Assembly (NCBI GenBank): GCA_018398585.1
Contig: JAGTTD010000003.1
Span: 4,100,637-4,164,636, forward strand
Reading direction: 5' to 3'
From: Simmondsia chinensis
Taxonomy: Eukaryota > Streptophyta > Magnoliopsida > Caryophyllales > Simmondsiaceae
Length of the DNA: 64,000 nucleotides
The translations under genes and the position numbers were made by a program. Each line of letters begins with the position of its first letter. Position 1 is the stretch's first letter. Positions 45,704-57,671 of this stretch are shown here, in pieces. The notes under the pieces are model-generated. The model worked only from the letters and a program-made list of their open reading frames with translations, did not search any database and was not told where the DNA came from.

Positions 45704-48700
45704 TTACATAGGTCTGCATCTTTGCTTCCCGCTCCTATCTTCCGTCCTCGGAGCTGCAGGGGTAAGAAATGGAAAATTAAATACAAAAGAAAAAGAATTA
45801 TGTGAGCGTTACGATGCAAATGAGATCGCAGAGTGTGGGAAGAAGATATTTCATCGAAGATGCTCTTACCGAGTCCATTAGCCTCGGAAGTCCTCATGAT
45901 TCGAAGCCTCTTAACGGAGCTAAGAAACATCCTGAAATGCAAAAGAAGGTAAAGTTCCTGTTAAGACTGTGCATCAACTAGGTGAGATACAAACAACACA
46001 AGGAAAAGGTGTTTTAGTCATAGTTCTAGAGAACTCCTAAAACGCTAATGTTTTATGCTCAAAAACGCCATTAGGAGTTTTGAAGTCAGATTCATGTTTC
46101 CAGCACGTATCAAACTTGAAGAAAACATGACACAAACAATTGATATAATCATTTTGATAAGAAGATACTTATTGTATAATTTGTTGGCTAATTATATTAC
46201 TCGACTTAAGGAATAATTGAATTCTGTGGACGTATTAGAGTCAAATTTCTTGATATTATTCATTAGTGTTCTCAAATTTTCTTGGTTATCGCTTAATAAT
46301 GACTTTGTTTTGATATTTGTTATTTAACAGCTCAATTAATGACATTTCATTAATGTTTTTTTTTTTTTTTGAACAGATACATTTCATTAATGTTTAATAT
46401 ATAGTAATATAAGTGCTCCCATCTGAGAAAGTTCTATGACTTCCCACTCCCTTGTCCTTGCTTCTATTTCCACTCCTGCTCTTGATCCTGCTCCCACTTC
46501 GTGCGACTATGGTTTTAATCAAGGTTTTAGTTCACGATCGTATAATAGCAAAAAGGGCTTTCCAGATGTGGCACAATGGGTCACAGTTGTCATGATGGCT
46601 GCACCATAACATCTAAGCTAATTTCCATTATGAAAAAAGGTGTTATTCGATTCCATGGTCTATCATATCAATCTGTTTCACTATTTTTCTTATCTTCCTC
46701 GACCATAAGGTATGATTCCATCTAAGGGTCACTACAGAACTGGAGTATACTATGCCTCTGTTTGGTTCGACATAAATAGTTTTCTATTCTATTTCAATAA
46801 TCCTCTTTTATAAATACCTAGCAAAATGATCTCCACGGAATAGCTTATCCCATCAAGGAGAAGATTGACTTCCTCTTAACAAAAAGGGAGCAGATTTTTC
46901 CTTTACAGGACGGAAAAGCTTTTTCTGTTACGATCTTACACCATCAGTCTCAAATTGACTTCCACTAGATCAACGATGATTCATATGTAATTTATATAAT
47001 AAGATTGATTTCATACATCAAACATAACAAAATCTTAAAGTGAAAATCAGCTGTTAGTTAAAAATGTTCTAGAAGAAATATTTTTCAGACGGGAAATGTT
47101 TTCTTTCCAACTAGACGGAGTCTAAAAAAGGCAATAAATCATGAAAGGGTGGAGCATGGAATGAAATGAACATACCCCCAAGGCACATCGCCAACAAGCA
47201 TCCAGTCTCCATCTTTATCTTCATAAGTGAGCACAAAATCTGATGACCCATCCGGTAACTTTGATCCTGTTGTTGCTCTTGCCATTACACTAATCTCCTT
47301 GACACCAGATTCTGACAAAATACAAGTATGACATGATAAACAACTATTAGGGAGAAGGAACATCTCAAGGGACTACAAAAACAAGGCTCCTGCCAAAGCA
47401 AGGTCTAGGGGATGAAATGTATGCAGCCTTACCCCTTCAGGGTGCTACCTTAAAGGGAAAGCTGTGTCCAAGGGACTCAATAATTGAAATGATGGAATAT
47501 GCAACTATATTAAGGAAACAATAAGGTTTCGATTGGATAACTTGATGACTATCCTTTGATGCAGCACCGAAGAAGAGGTTTAGTGCTTGTAAAAGAAACA
47601 TTATTTTATCAGATTTTATTATGCTATTTGATAAGACTAGAATAGAATATATTGTTTTAGCCAATAGGATATTTTATTTAACTTTATTTTTATTAAGAGG
47701 TTATTTTGGTGGTTTTTATTTAGAGAAGCAGTTTCTTAGTTGATTTTATATTTCTCTCTTTAATTATCCAATATGATTTAGGTTTTACCTATACATATAG
47801 CTTGTAATTCATTATATTTAGATTTGGAAGAAATAAATTTGAGTTTTGTTTTTGAGTAGCAAATTGTGCTATATCATCCTCTTATTTTTTTTTTTTGTTG
47901 CATTTTGGGATGGGGAGAAGGAAAACAAGAAGGAGCTTGAGCAGGCAAAAAGGCATTATACATGCATTACAAAGCCTAACATAAAAATACAAAACAAAAC
48001 AAGCAATCGCGTAATTACTTGCTCAAAATCCATTAGGCGACAGTTATTATTTGATTCCAATACTGATATACGAATAAGGGAAGCAAGAAGTAACTGAAAC
48101 TCACTCAGGGTGTCAACTGTCCTGCTCGGTCTAGCAAACATCTCCTCTAGTGTATGAGCTAATGACTCGTAGCCCGAATGTGCGTTAAGATCAACCTTTC
48201 TTCCTATTCCAATACCATCCATGTTCACCTTCACAAAGAGGGAGCTTTTACGTTGCCCTTGCTCTTTGGGATTAGCATTAGTCTCGTCATTAGCAGCATT
48301 AGCAGCGTAGTTAATACGCTTGTCTTGGCCATCTTCAGCGTTCGAGTTATTAATCCCACTTGCAGCAGTTTTGGCATGGTTGGCCATGGTGTTCATCCTG
48401 TAGACTCTCACTGGAGGCCATCCAACAACTTGACTGCTAGCATAGCAAACAATACATAAGCTAACAAGTAAAATTGGCATTCCAGATATTTACCAACAAA
48501 ATACCTCTATGATCAAACCTAGTGTCACCCCTAGGGGTCTATATGAACAACATGTTATCTGAACTACTGGTGTTTGAAATCAATTAGAATATGTTTGTGT
48601 CCATTTTGGAGGATTTAACGAGGTGAGTTCATGCAGGTTCGACAAGCTCAGCTGAACTCATACAGGAGATGCTCAACTCGTTGAGCATTCTCAAACAGTT

Positions 48701-51700
48701 TGACAAATGTTTGTTGAGAACTTGTTAAGGGCCAGTTAATCACTCAGAAAGAAATTGTTGATGGCTCAGTATTAGCTCGATAGTAGCTCAAATAGCTTAG
48801 CTCGTTAGCAAGGTCAACTCAATAGCAAGCTTAGCTCGACTTGGATCGATGACGAGCTCAACTGGGTTTGATTAGACTATGAGTCGGGTCAAGCCCCATG
48901 TCGAGCATCTTAATATCTTATGGATCCAAGTTTGAACAAAGGCTGAAAAGTTTGATACAGACTCGGTTGAAACTCAAGCTCGAGTTCAAACAAGGGGATG
49001 CTTAGCTCAGTTTGGCACATTTTACACCATCTCATCTCTATAGCAAAGAATCTAATCTCCGCCCTGATAAGCTTTTCTTTGGATATTAGCAACAATTGTG
49101 GAAGAGGAATTTAGACTAGGGACCACTTGAACCCAGCCTTAAACATCGGCAATGCTACCGGTAAGAGTAAAAGCCCATAAAAAGAAAAAAAATTGCAACA
49201 GCTATTTAATCCCACGATTGATGATTTTCTTGAGTGTTAGCGGTGATTGGGGGAAGAAAGATTTGGATCGAAAACCTCAATACAAAGGGACACAACATTA
49301 GTAGTCATTTACAGCTATATCAAGACCTTGCTCATAGGGCCCCTCGTACAACAACAAAAAATGAAGTGCCACAAGGGCTCCTACCAAAGCAAGTGCTTGG
49401 GGTGGGTGGGTGGATGTATGTAGCCTTAGCCCCTAAAGGAAGGCTGTGTCCAAGGGCCCTAGACCATAAAAAGCAAAAACGAAATAGTGAAGCAACAATA
49501 GAGCATGCCAGCAACTAGCAACCATGCTCATAGCCATTTTTCTCGATTTCTATAACAAAGAATTGGATCTCAGCATTGATATGATTCCTTTTCTGATATT
49601 AACAATAACTGGTGAGAGGAATTAGGATCTATAACTCATTGGTTACCAATAAGAATAAGAAAAGCCTAGAAAAAAGGAGAACACCTAACCGCAATTCATT
49701 AAGCAAGTAATGCATCAGTATAGATTCCCTTGGCAAATATAATTGTCTCTTTTCAGATGCTTTCTCTTTCGGTAGATAATTGTTTTAGGAAACGCACCTT
49801 CAAAAAACAACGAAACAAGAAAACAAAAAACAACACACAAGATTTACATGGTTCAACCAATGTGCCTACATCCACGGAGTTGTAGGAATTTCACTACTCC
49901 TTAGAAGTTTTACAGGGAGTTCGTTTTTCTCTCACTCTCTCAAACACGAGGTCTTACCGGCCTGATCCTCTGCTCCATCGCCCACAACAGTAACAATACT
50001 AGGTTCCACACTGGAAGCCCAACAAACTGGGGTCAGAGGTTTGAAGATTAGAACTTAGGGCCACAACTTCAGTGGCAACTTTTACCATTAAAACAAGTGT
50101 GACCACGGCAAAAAAGATCTAAAAGTTAGATAAACTACCATTTAGATAATACTGAAAGAAATGAAAGAAAAAAGAGCATAGCAACCAAACCAAACATAAC
50201 TCAAATATTACAAATTAGTAGAAAAAAAGTAATAACCAATAAAATAAGGGAAAAGACCAAATGAGGGAGTACCCTGCACCGGGCTTACACCCAAAGAAAC
50301 TTATGAGACACCAGTTGTTAACTTGTTAGAGTATAAAACCATTCACTTATTAGTTTAAACTTTTAGAATAGTTAATTTATTGACTTGTTATCTTATAGTG
50401 TTTTTTACAAAGAGGTTAAGAGTCCGAATCCAAATAGCCGACACTCTCAATATTAATGTACTTTCAACACAAAGTACAAAATGGGCATGAGCATCATATA
50501 TGCTTCAAACCCAATTATTCAAGTGAGGAGACATATTAGAGTATCAAAACATTTTTGAGCCTTTATCTATCAACTTAAACTTTTAAGATAACTGATTAAA
50601 CAATCAATGATACATTGCAACTAAAGCCCAAAAATCATAAATTAGGGATGCAAAAATCAACAAAACAAACATAAAAAGGGCATACACCAATTTTGTTATA
50701 TTTTATCAGGCCTTTAGGCCCAAATCACGGAATTGGCATACCTAAGATTCGCATATTAGTCCAACAGGGGTTCCGTCCTAAAACCAATTGGTATTAGGCG
50801 GAATAACTCATTAAGCTTATCTATTAATTTCTTTTTTGTCACAACTCCTACATAGATTTCTTACTAGACTCATTCGTAAGGCCTTTTACAAATTTTTTAT
50901 TTAAACAACGCCAATACCACAAATATCCAACAAAAGCAAGATGATATTAGAAATTAAAAAATATTGCTTGTATGGCATCTTCAACTTAACCCAATCTATG
51001 GCCAAACAATTAAAATTTTCACCAAATATTGACAAAAATTTTCTTCTAAAGACCAAATTGGCACAATATCACCTATACAAGGACTAAATTAACACAATAA
51101 TATATAGGAACATTTGGCATTAAATAACCCAAAACAAAAATATCCACAAAAATCAAGATCATATAACAAATTACCAAACACCAGTAGCATCAATGTGCTC
51201 CTCTCTCCTAACAGCTATATTGATCGTACGTATTTTTAACCGCTACGTTGCTCTATCTAAAGTCATTTCTTCAGTAAGGTTTAGGTGGGTAAGCTCATAT
51301 CTAATCGTCTCCATCCAACACTTCTTTAGCCTACTTCTATCTCTCTTTCAAGGTGTATTTAAGAGGACCAAATTGATGTACCATCACTCGCACAAGGACT
51401 AAATTGACACAATGAGCAAAGTACATGTACCTTTCACATAATTAACCAAAAAAAATAAAATTATCCAACAAAATGAATATGAAATTAGAAAATTACCTAA
51501 CACCAGAGGGAGAAGTAACAGAATCAGCACTCCTCTTACTACCAGCACATACACACGAACTACAACTCGACCCCGCTGATGAAACCCTTGAGCCCTCCAA
51601 ATCCTTTGCCGTCAATATCCTCGGTACTGGCCCAACACCCACCTTCGGCCCACTTCCCAGGCCCAACCCCAGGTCCAATTCCAGGCCCAATTCATCTGGG

Positions 51701-51807
51701 TATGACGAAACCTCCATGTTGTTGTTGCTCCTCTCCTGCTCCTCCACCACCGTCGAGGCCGCCGCCGCCGCCGCCGCTGCTGAACCTCCTCCGCCACTGC
51801 CGTGCAT
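45704..51807 (-). CDS. Aux/IAA transcriptional repressor (IAA10/11/12/13-like)
   Basis: Five exons, 51807-51497, 48433-48105, 47311-47176, 45931-45870 and 45753-45704; every junction is GT-AG in matching phase, giving 295 residues. An Ala-rich start (10-17) is followed by EAR repressor domain [10 protein letters not shown] (43-51). RILTAKDL (63-70) and GSKRSADSV (89-97) precede degron QVVGWPPVR (105-113), which auxin-bound TIR1/AFB recognises. The PB1 domain has the basic face [20 protein letters not shown] (170-189) and the acidic face [18 protein letters not shown] (241-258), then [15 protein letters not shown]. It should bind ARF activators in the nucleus and be degraded on auxin. The C-terminus recalls IAA12/13 and the degron flank IAA10/11, so no symbol is given. 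Introns of 3063, 793, 1244 and 116 bp carry insertions. Confidence 0.93.
46356..46378 (-). mobile_element. 23-bp micro-retroinsertion in Aux/IAA intron 3
   Basis: T15 plus GAACAGAT lies between perfect 14-bp copies of ACATTTCATTAATG (46342-46355, 46379-46392). Read in reverse it is eight bases and a poly(A) tail: an extremely 5'-truncated target-primed insertion. Confidence 0.65.
46745..47130. mobile_element. MITE in Aux/IAA intron 3
   Basis: The left part GCCTCTGTTTGGTTCGACAT and right part TTTCCAACTAGACGGAGTC have the feel of the CTCTGTTTGG MITE class, with internal mirrored GGAAAA/TTTTCC tracts. Ends are imperfect. Confidence 0.4.
47375..47465 (-). repeat. RTE tail-module fragment in Aux/IAA intron 2
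   Basis: Reverse strand reads GACACAGCTTTCCCTTTAAG…CACCCTGAAGGGGTAAGGCTGC…AGACCTTGCTTTGGCAGGAG, the shared LINE/SINE tail. Confidence 0.6.
48600..49080. repeat. GAGCTCG-rich dispersed repeat in Aux/IAA intron 1
   Basis: Dense short motifs around TTAGCTCG, GACGAGCTCAAC and TCAAGCTCGAG. Similar clusters occur at 53490-53770, 55310-55400 and 56380-56590. Probably one decayed non-autonomous DNA-element family; borders uncertain. Confidence 0.4.
49340..49480 (-). repeat. RTE tail-module fragment in Aux/IAA intron 1
   Basis: Reverse strand: GGGCCCTTGGACACAGCCTT…GGCTAAGGCTACATACATCC…GGTAGGAGCCCTTGTGGCAC…TTGTTGTTGT. Confidence 0.65.
49790..49960 (+). repeat. LTR-like dispersed repeat, copy 3 (partial)
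   Basis: AGATTTACATGGTTCAACCA…GCCTACATCCACGGAGTTG resembles 9365-9745 and 13197-13545 over about 150 bp. Confidence 0.4.
50325..50600 (+). repeat. dispersed repeat in Aux/IAA intron 1
   Basis: GTTAGAGTATAAAACCATTC… and CATATATGCTTCAAACCCAA match, in opposite orientation, the repeat at 12420-12675 in the PSB28 intron. Confidence 0.4.
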
Positions 51808-52040
51808 CGTCGGAGATGAAAACTGAAGGGAAAGAAAGAGAGAGAGAGGGGGGGTGGGGGTTAAGGTGTGGGGGGTTGAGAGAGAGAGAGAGAGAGAGAG
51901 TTTTGAGGGGTGGGGGAGGAGAGAGAAAGTTGGTGAAAAAGGAGGAGGGTGGGGCCCGCGGTTGTCTGCGTGGGAATGGTTCGTGCGTGCCTGCTTCCTG
52001 CGTCAACTTTTTGTTTCGGAATTCAATTCCTTCGCTTTTT
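51808..52040 (-). promoter_or_regulatory. Aux/IAA leader with (CT)n tract
   Basis: Upstream of the Aux/IAA start the transcribed strand has (CT)n runs (51878-51902, 51836-51848). Long CT tracts are common in plant 5' untranslated regions and bind GAGA-type (BPC) factors. A G-rich stretch on the plus strand (51840-51960) is the complement. No TATA box is certain. Confidence 0.45.
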
Positions 52041-52059
52041 TTTTTTTTTTAATTGATTA

Positions 52060-52440
52060 TATGTATCACCGTCTTTTTATTTTACTCAAATTAATTCCTT
52101 ATTTTTTTAATTTGGTAAAATTAATCTCTCTTTTTTTATTTAAAATAATCTCTCACAGGTTATTCTATTACAAAATTGATCTATTATTATTTTAATTTTT
52201 ACCTAATTGTAGTCACAATATTAGGGACTAATTTTGTAATAAAATAAAATATAATGAATTATTTTAAACAAAAGAAAATATAAAGAACTAATTTAAATAA
52301 ATTTAAAAAGTTAAGAAATTAATTTGAACAAAGTTATAAAGAAGAGTGATCAATTTGAACAAAAAAAAAAAGATGAGAAACTAATTTAAATAAATTTGAA
52401 AGTATAAGGGACCAATGATGTAAATAACCCTTAGTATTTT
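52060..52440. mobile_element. hairpin MITE upstream of Aux/IAA
   Basis: The left arm (CAAATTAATTCCTTATTTTTTTA…AAATAATCTCTCACAGG…ACAAAATTGATC) is mirrored by the right arm (TTAGGGACTAATTTTGTAAT…ATTAATTTGAACAAAG). It starts about 250 bp upstream of the Aux/IAA start codon. Confidence 0.5.
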
Positions 52441-52861
52441 AAGGTTTTATTGTATTATTTTTTAGTTTAGAGATTTTATTAAATAGTATTTTAGTTCAAA
52501 AATCATATGTATTTAAATAAAGGGTAATATTATTGTATGGATAAAATTGTTATTCTTAGAGTAAGATCGTAATTTTTAAGATAATTTTTCAGTTTTTATT
52601 ATTGGTAAATCAAATTATTGCTCTAGCAATACTAATTTTTGTTCCGGCAATAACAACTCTCATAATAAATAGTTCAAATGACGATAAGAAAGTATGTAAA
52701 ACTACTTGTTAGTATTTGTCAATAAGCTCATTATCTCCTTGTTGTTCTCTTATTTCACACATGAACTGCAATTTTATGACATTACTAAGGAAGAGAAGCT
52801 AGGTGAGAAGCATTTTTTAGATCCCTACTGTTATTTGGATTGATTTATTTTATATAAATAT

Positions 52862-53148
52862 AGAAGCGTTCTTATGAGAGGGTTAGAGCGTGAGAGAGTC
52901 GAATTCCGACCCTCCATTGTAATAGACGGCCAAGATTTATGGGACATTAAAAAAAATTAATAATTTACCCTAAACTTTGTTGAATATTAAAAAAAATTTC
53001 TTCCCTTACCACTTCTTTCTTTCAGCCCCATGAAAGGATATAGACTGTAAATTGTTATTTTTTTTAATGTTTAACAAATCTTAACTGTCCATTATAATGG
53101 AGGACCAGAATTCGCCCCTGTCATGCTCTCACTCTCTCATAAAAACGT
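52862..53148. mobile_element. MITE with about 100-bp inverted ends
   Basis: AGCGTTCTTATGAGAGGGTT…CGAATTCCGACCCTCCATTG at left is mirrored by …TAATGGAGGACCAGAATTCG…CTCTCTCATAAAAACGTC at right. About 285 bp with a short loop. No unambiguous target duplication. Confidence 0.65.
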
Positions 53149-54296
53149 CACAATATATATATATATATATATATATAACTATTTTACTAAATATTATCTC
53201 ATAAAGTTTGTGAATGAAAAATTTAATAAATTGAACTTGATGCTACAAATGTTAAATTTACCTTTTTTTGCTTTTTTTTTTTTTTCTTTTTACTTTTTCT
53301 CTCTTTTGGTTTGCTTCAGATTTGGTTTTGTTTGTTTATTGGGAGACCACTTTGACATTTCACGGTGTTGACATGATTTTGTCTTTGAGCATTTAGCTAA
53401 TTTTTTAATGGCAAAAGTCTTTTTAAAAAGGGTCACTAATATTTCGAGATAACGATACTAAATTCAACGACTTTTTGAACCATGTACACATTGGGATGCA
53501 AACGAGCCAAGTCAAGCTGAAAATTCACTTGTTTGAACTCAAGCTTTGTGAATCCTTGCTTGAACTTTGTATGAAAAGATATTAGTTTGTTTGATAGTTA
53601 ATAGTCAACATGCTAACCAAACAGAGTTGGGTTGAGCTTATAATTAAGTTGAGCCGAGCTTGCTAAACTTGCCATGGAATTGAGCTATTTGAGTTATTAT
53701 CGAGTCATTATTGAACCATGTTTGAGCTAATCTGACAATTAACGAGCTTTTTGTCGTGTGGGAGAGAGAAGGAGGGAGAAGAAATGAAGGGCGGACTCGC
53801 GGAAGGAAAAGTATGTCCAAGCGGTTCGGTGGGTAATAGCAGCGGAGGCGTGGTGGGTGGATCTACAACAGTGACCGAGAAACTAGGGGATTGGGCTAGA
53901 TGGAGAAGCCGAGGTGTCTGATATTTTTTTTTTCCTATTTAATATAAAACTAAGTATTTTAATTAAGAGCGTTGTAGTCCTTTTATAAATTTCAATGAAA
54001 GAGACACCAACTTCTGGACTAAAAGAACTAATTCACTCAAACATATGGACTAAAAAATTGTTTCATAATACTTGTATAACTAAAAAATTATTAACATAAC
54101 TTCAGTATACTAAAATATAATTTACGATTTATAATATTTTTTTAACCTCAACATATCCATATGAAATTTATTCAATAATATATATGCATTATAAAATAAT
54201 TATAAGAAAAATATTTAAAATCTTTTAAGGATCTATTTTTTTTCTCCTCTATAAATAACTTACTCTATTCATTATATTTGTTTTTATGTTTTTCAG
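53149..54296. other. intergenic with decayed repeats
   Basis: (TA)n at 53155-53176, the GAGCTCG-type cluster 53490-53770 and an A/T arm of the 34014 family at 54000-54125. No gene recognised. Confidence 0.4.
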
Positions 54297-54427
54297 GTTA
54301 GGGGTTCTCGAACACAACCTCCTTTTAGGGTAGCATCCTAAGAGGTAAGGGTGCGGGCTTCTCACCCTCCAAACCCTGCATTGACGGGAGCTCTTATAAC
54401 ACTAAGTTTGTTACTGTTGTTGTTGTA
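54297..54427 (+). repeat. RTE tail-module copy
   Basis: GGTTAGGGGTTCTCGAACAC…AGAGGTAAGGGTGCGGGCTT…AAACCCTGCATTGACGGGAG…GTTGTTGTTGT. Probably a SINE or 5'-truncated LINE insertion; target duplication not clear. Confidence 0.6.
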
Positions 54428-54439
54428 TCTATTATATGT

Positions 54440-54494
<55 letters not shown>
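54440..54494. repeat. (TA)n microsatellite
   Basis: An uninterrupted TA run of about 25 units lies shortly after the LINE/SINE tail. Confidence 0.9.
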
Positions 54495-56107
54495 TCTTTT
54501 TCTTATTTTTAGCATAAATTATTGAGGGTTTATCTAGTTGAGGTTCGAACATCCAAATAAACACTTGAGGTAGAAGAAACGAGTTTCAGTTGATATATAT
54601 GCTCTTTCATTAAAGATTTTTATATAATTAAATATTATATTTTCAAAAATTTTAACTTTTGCTTTTATTTGTTGAATGACCCGCTAAATATTGTTAATGA
54701 ACCTCACTATTTAGTACTGAAAAAAAGACTTATTTTATTCTTTAAAATATGACACTTATTTAGTTAAATATGTTTGTAGGTCACAGTGTTTATCAGTTAT
54801 AAACATGGGTAAATTGGAGATCGCTTAAAGCTCAACTTTAGACAAAAAAAATCAGATTAGAGATCCGTTCGTACAATGCTAATTAGATTCCTTATTATTG
54901 TAGTTTGGATTTTACGAGAAGATGCAGACATTTGAGAAAATTGTCAAATGTAACACTTGTATTTAGTGATATGACAATTAAAGATAGATAAGAACCTAGT
55001 GTTCGGTAAAATGAGCCTGGCAAATCTTTATTTGAACAACAGAATCAACATTTTGGCGCTGCTATCAAATTCTGTGTTTCTAGTGTAAAAGCAATTGGCA
55101 ACTAAAGTTAATATGTTACATGTATACTTGCGTTATACTCAACATGTATCTTTAATACCACGACAAAAGATAATCATTTCAAGAAAGAAAACTATGTATT
55201 GCTTGTTTAGTATCGTTGTTGTGTTATAGCTTTTGAATATCAAAAATTAAAAACCACACTTTAGAAATAAACATTTTTCTATTTTTTGGCTTTATATCCA
55301 ATTATTTAAACAAGCACCCCTTAAACGAGACGAGCAAGCTCTTGAGTCGGCTTAGACTAACCCAAGCTGAGTCCTTAATGAGTCGGCTTGGCTCATTTGC
55401 AGTTCTACAGAAAATAAGCTAAACAAAAAATACGTAGAAACAAATATATTATCAAATCATTATACCACGCACCACAATTCAATATTTTTTTAAATCAAAT
55501 TTCTAAAGTTGGGTTATTTTTAGATTAATTTTAAAGTTTGGTGATTTTTGGTACAAAAGTTAGAGTTGGCTTATCTTTTTGTAGAAAAGTTAGAGTTGGC
55601 TTATCTTTTTATTAGCAAATAGAGTTGGATTATTTTTTTTGAAATATTGACATATAGTTGGGTTATTTTTAAATTAATTATTGTTAATTATATGAGGTAT
55701 ATAGTTTCATTTCTATTAATAATTAACAAAGGTAATTAATTGTGTATTTCAAAGGTGTTCATGAAGCATTCTTCATATGTTTTATTTTTAATTTAATGCA
55801 AAAAGCGTGATACAATCCACAATCAATCTTATTTTCGTATTAAGAATTATGCAAATATTAATACTGGCTTGCAACTCATAAAAACTATATATAATACTAC
55901 ATGATTAATTCTAGTTATTTATTTTATTATTTTATGTACATTATTTATTATAATAATTTAGTTTATGAATTTTTAATTGTGTCTATTTAATCCATGTACC
56001 CATGCGTTTAAATTGTTCCAATCACGTAACATATTAAAATTTATATTATTTTTTATTTAAATGATAATATTAATTAGCAGTTTCAGATCCTTTCGGATAG
56101 CAAATTA
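54495..56107. other. intergenic, A/T-rich
   Basis: Contains a short 30-bp tandem repeat (TAGAGTTGGCTTATCTTTTT unit, about 55561-55620) and a GAGCTCG-type cluster (55310-55400). Otherwise nothing recognisable. Confidence 0.4.
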
Positions 56108-56193
56108 TAAAGGTAAGGCTGGATATATCTCACCATCTATATACTCTACCTTAGTAGGAGTTCTTTGAGTCACTGGGTTTGTTGTTGTGGTAC
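56108..56193 (+). repeat. RTE tail-module fragment
   Basis: TAAAGGTAAGGCTGGATATA…TAGTAGGAGTTCTTTGAGTC…GGGTTTGTTGTTGT, a diverged copy of the shared tail. Confidence 0.5.
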
Positions 56194-56831
56194 TTGCATA
56201 TGTTTTCCACATTGAAGGGGTGCAGTTTCGACGTTTAGATTAGGTGATTAGGTCTTGCAAAGGCAAATATTAAGTAAAAGTATGATCTCAAATTGCGTAT
56301 TAATGTTAATTTTTGATATTGAACTTGATTGGAATATTTATAATTGTATATAAATTAAATTGACAAGGTTTTAACAAGTCGAGTAGTTTAAATTGAAGCT
56401 CAAACAGTATTGATAGAGCTTTTAAGATTTCTTTCGACGAGTTCGTTTGACAATATTCCAGAATTTTAATTTTCGGCTCAAGTTGACTTGGTAGTGTAAT
56501 TGAGCCAAGTCTAGTTCATTAGCAAGCCAATCTCACTAATGTACCAACCTCATTATTGAATTAACCTTGTTACCAAGGCATGCTATTCTAGGCATCAAGA
56601 AATCATTATTTTTAATTGTACTAATTTAGTATGTGTACAATTTTTATTCTATGGGTTTAGTTCTATAGTAAAATTAAAGTTAAGTCAATGACGAAACTTT
56701 TAATTATTCGATCATATTAGACGAAAATAAACCAATACAAACCCATCTTGTGACCCAAGTTAAAACTCACTTTGTGACATGTACTAAAGAGGGGCAAAGA
56801 AGCAAAGAGTAAGGTATTATCTTATCCTTTT

Positions 56832-57666
56832 GAGTCGGTTCCCAAAATAATGCTGAAAAATAAAAAAATAAAAAAAATAATGCCAAAAAATAAATAATTA
56901 CCAATCTACTATTGAACCGCGTTTAGAAAAAGCGGTTCACTCCAAAAATAACCGAATTAAGGGAAAAATATTTTTTTCAGTTATAAAACGCTTCTTAAAG
57001 ACGCGTTTCATGTGAAGATAAACCGCGTTCGCGGTTCATTTGAAGATAAACCGCGTCTTTAAGACGCAGTTCATGTATTATTAAAACGCGTCTTACAGAC
57101 GCGGTTCATATAATTGTAAAGGCCAACTCTTGAAGTCAAGGACGCCTACGCTCGAAACGAATTCAAAATGAAATGGATGAAATGACTATACACGAAGGGT
57201 CACACGTGGGTTCTGTAAGAGAAAATGTCATAATGTATTGACATACAAGATGAAAAAGGAGCACGAGGCTCGGTTAGCAGCTAGTAGCAGTGAAATATTG
57301 ACGGTAATATTTATTTATGTTTCAATTTTTTGAACATTTATTTATGTTTTATTTATATTATTTTTTATATAGTAGTTCGTTATTTATATATATCTATTAG
57401 TTTGTTATTTATATTATTTTACTCATAAAGCATCATAACCGCATTTTCTAAATACGGTTTATGTGATAGTTTCGGAACGCGGTTTATGCGTTATATAATT
57501 ATTTCTTCTTGATGCGGTTATTTTTACATATAACCCCATTTTTTGAACGCGGTTTAATATAACCGCGTTTATAAAACGCGATTCAACAGTAGATTGGTAA
57601 ATATTTATTTTTTAGCATTATTTTTTTTATTTTTTTATTTTTCAGCATTATTTTGAAAACCGGCTC
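56832..57666. mobile_element. Mutator-like element MULE-A copy 2
   Basis: 835 bp, near-identical layout to 14037-14872: ends GAGTCGGTTCCCAAAATAAT and complement. Perfect 9-bp target duplication TATCCTTTT (56823-56831, 57667-57675). The same palindrome arrays (ACGCGTCTT…AAGACGCG, AACCGCG) flank the same transposase C-terminal remnant (GR(P/L)RSKRIQNEMDEM at about 57137-57185, decayed zinc knuckle at 57204-57244). Confidence 0.9.
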
Positions 57667-57671
57667 TATCC

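Noticed and set aside
51579..52195. Plus-strand ORFs over Aux/IAA exon 1 and leader
   Set aside because: They overlap the antisense coding exon and its (CT)n leader; composition only.
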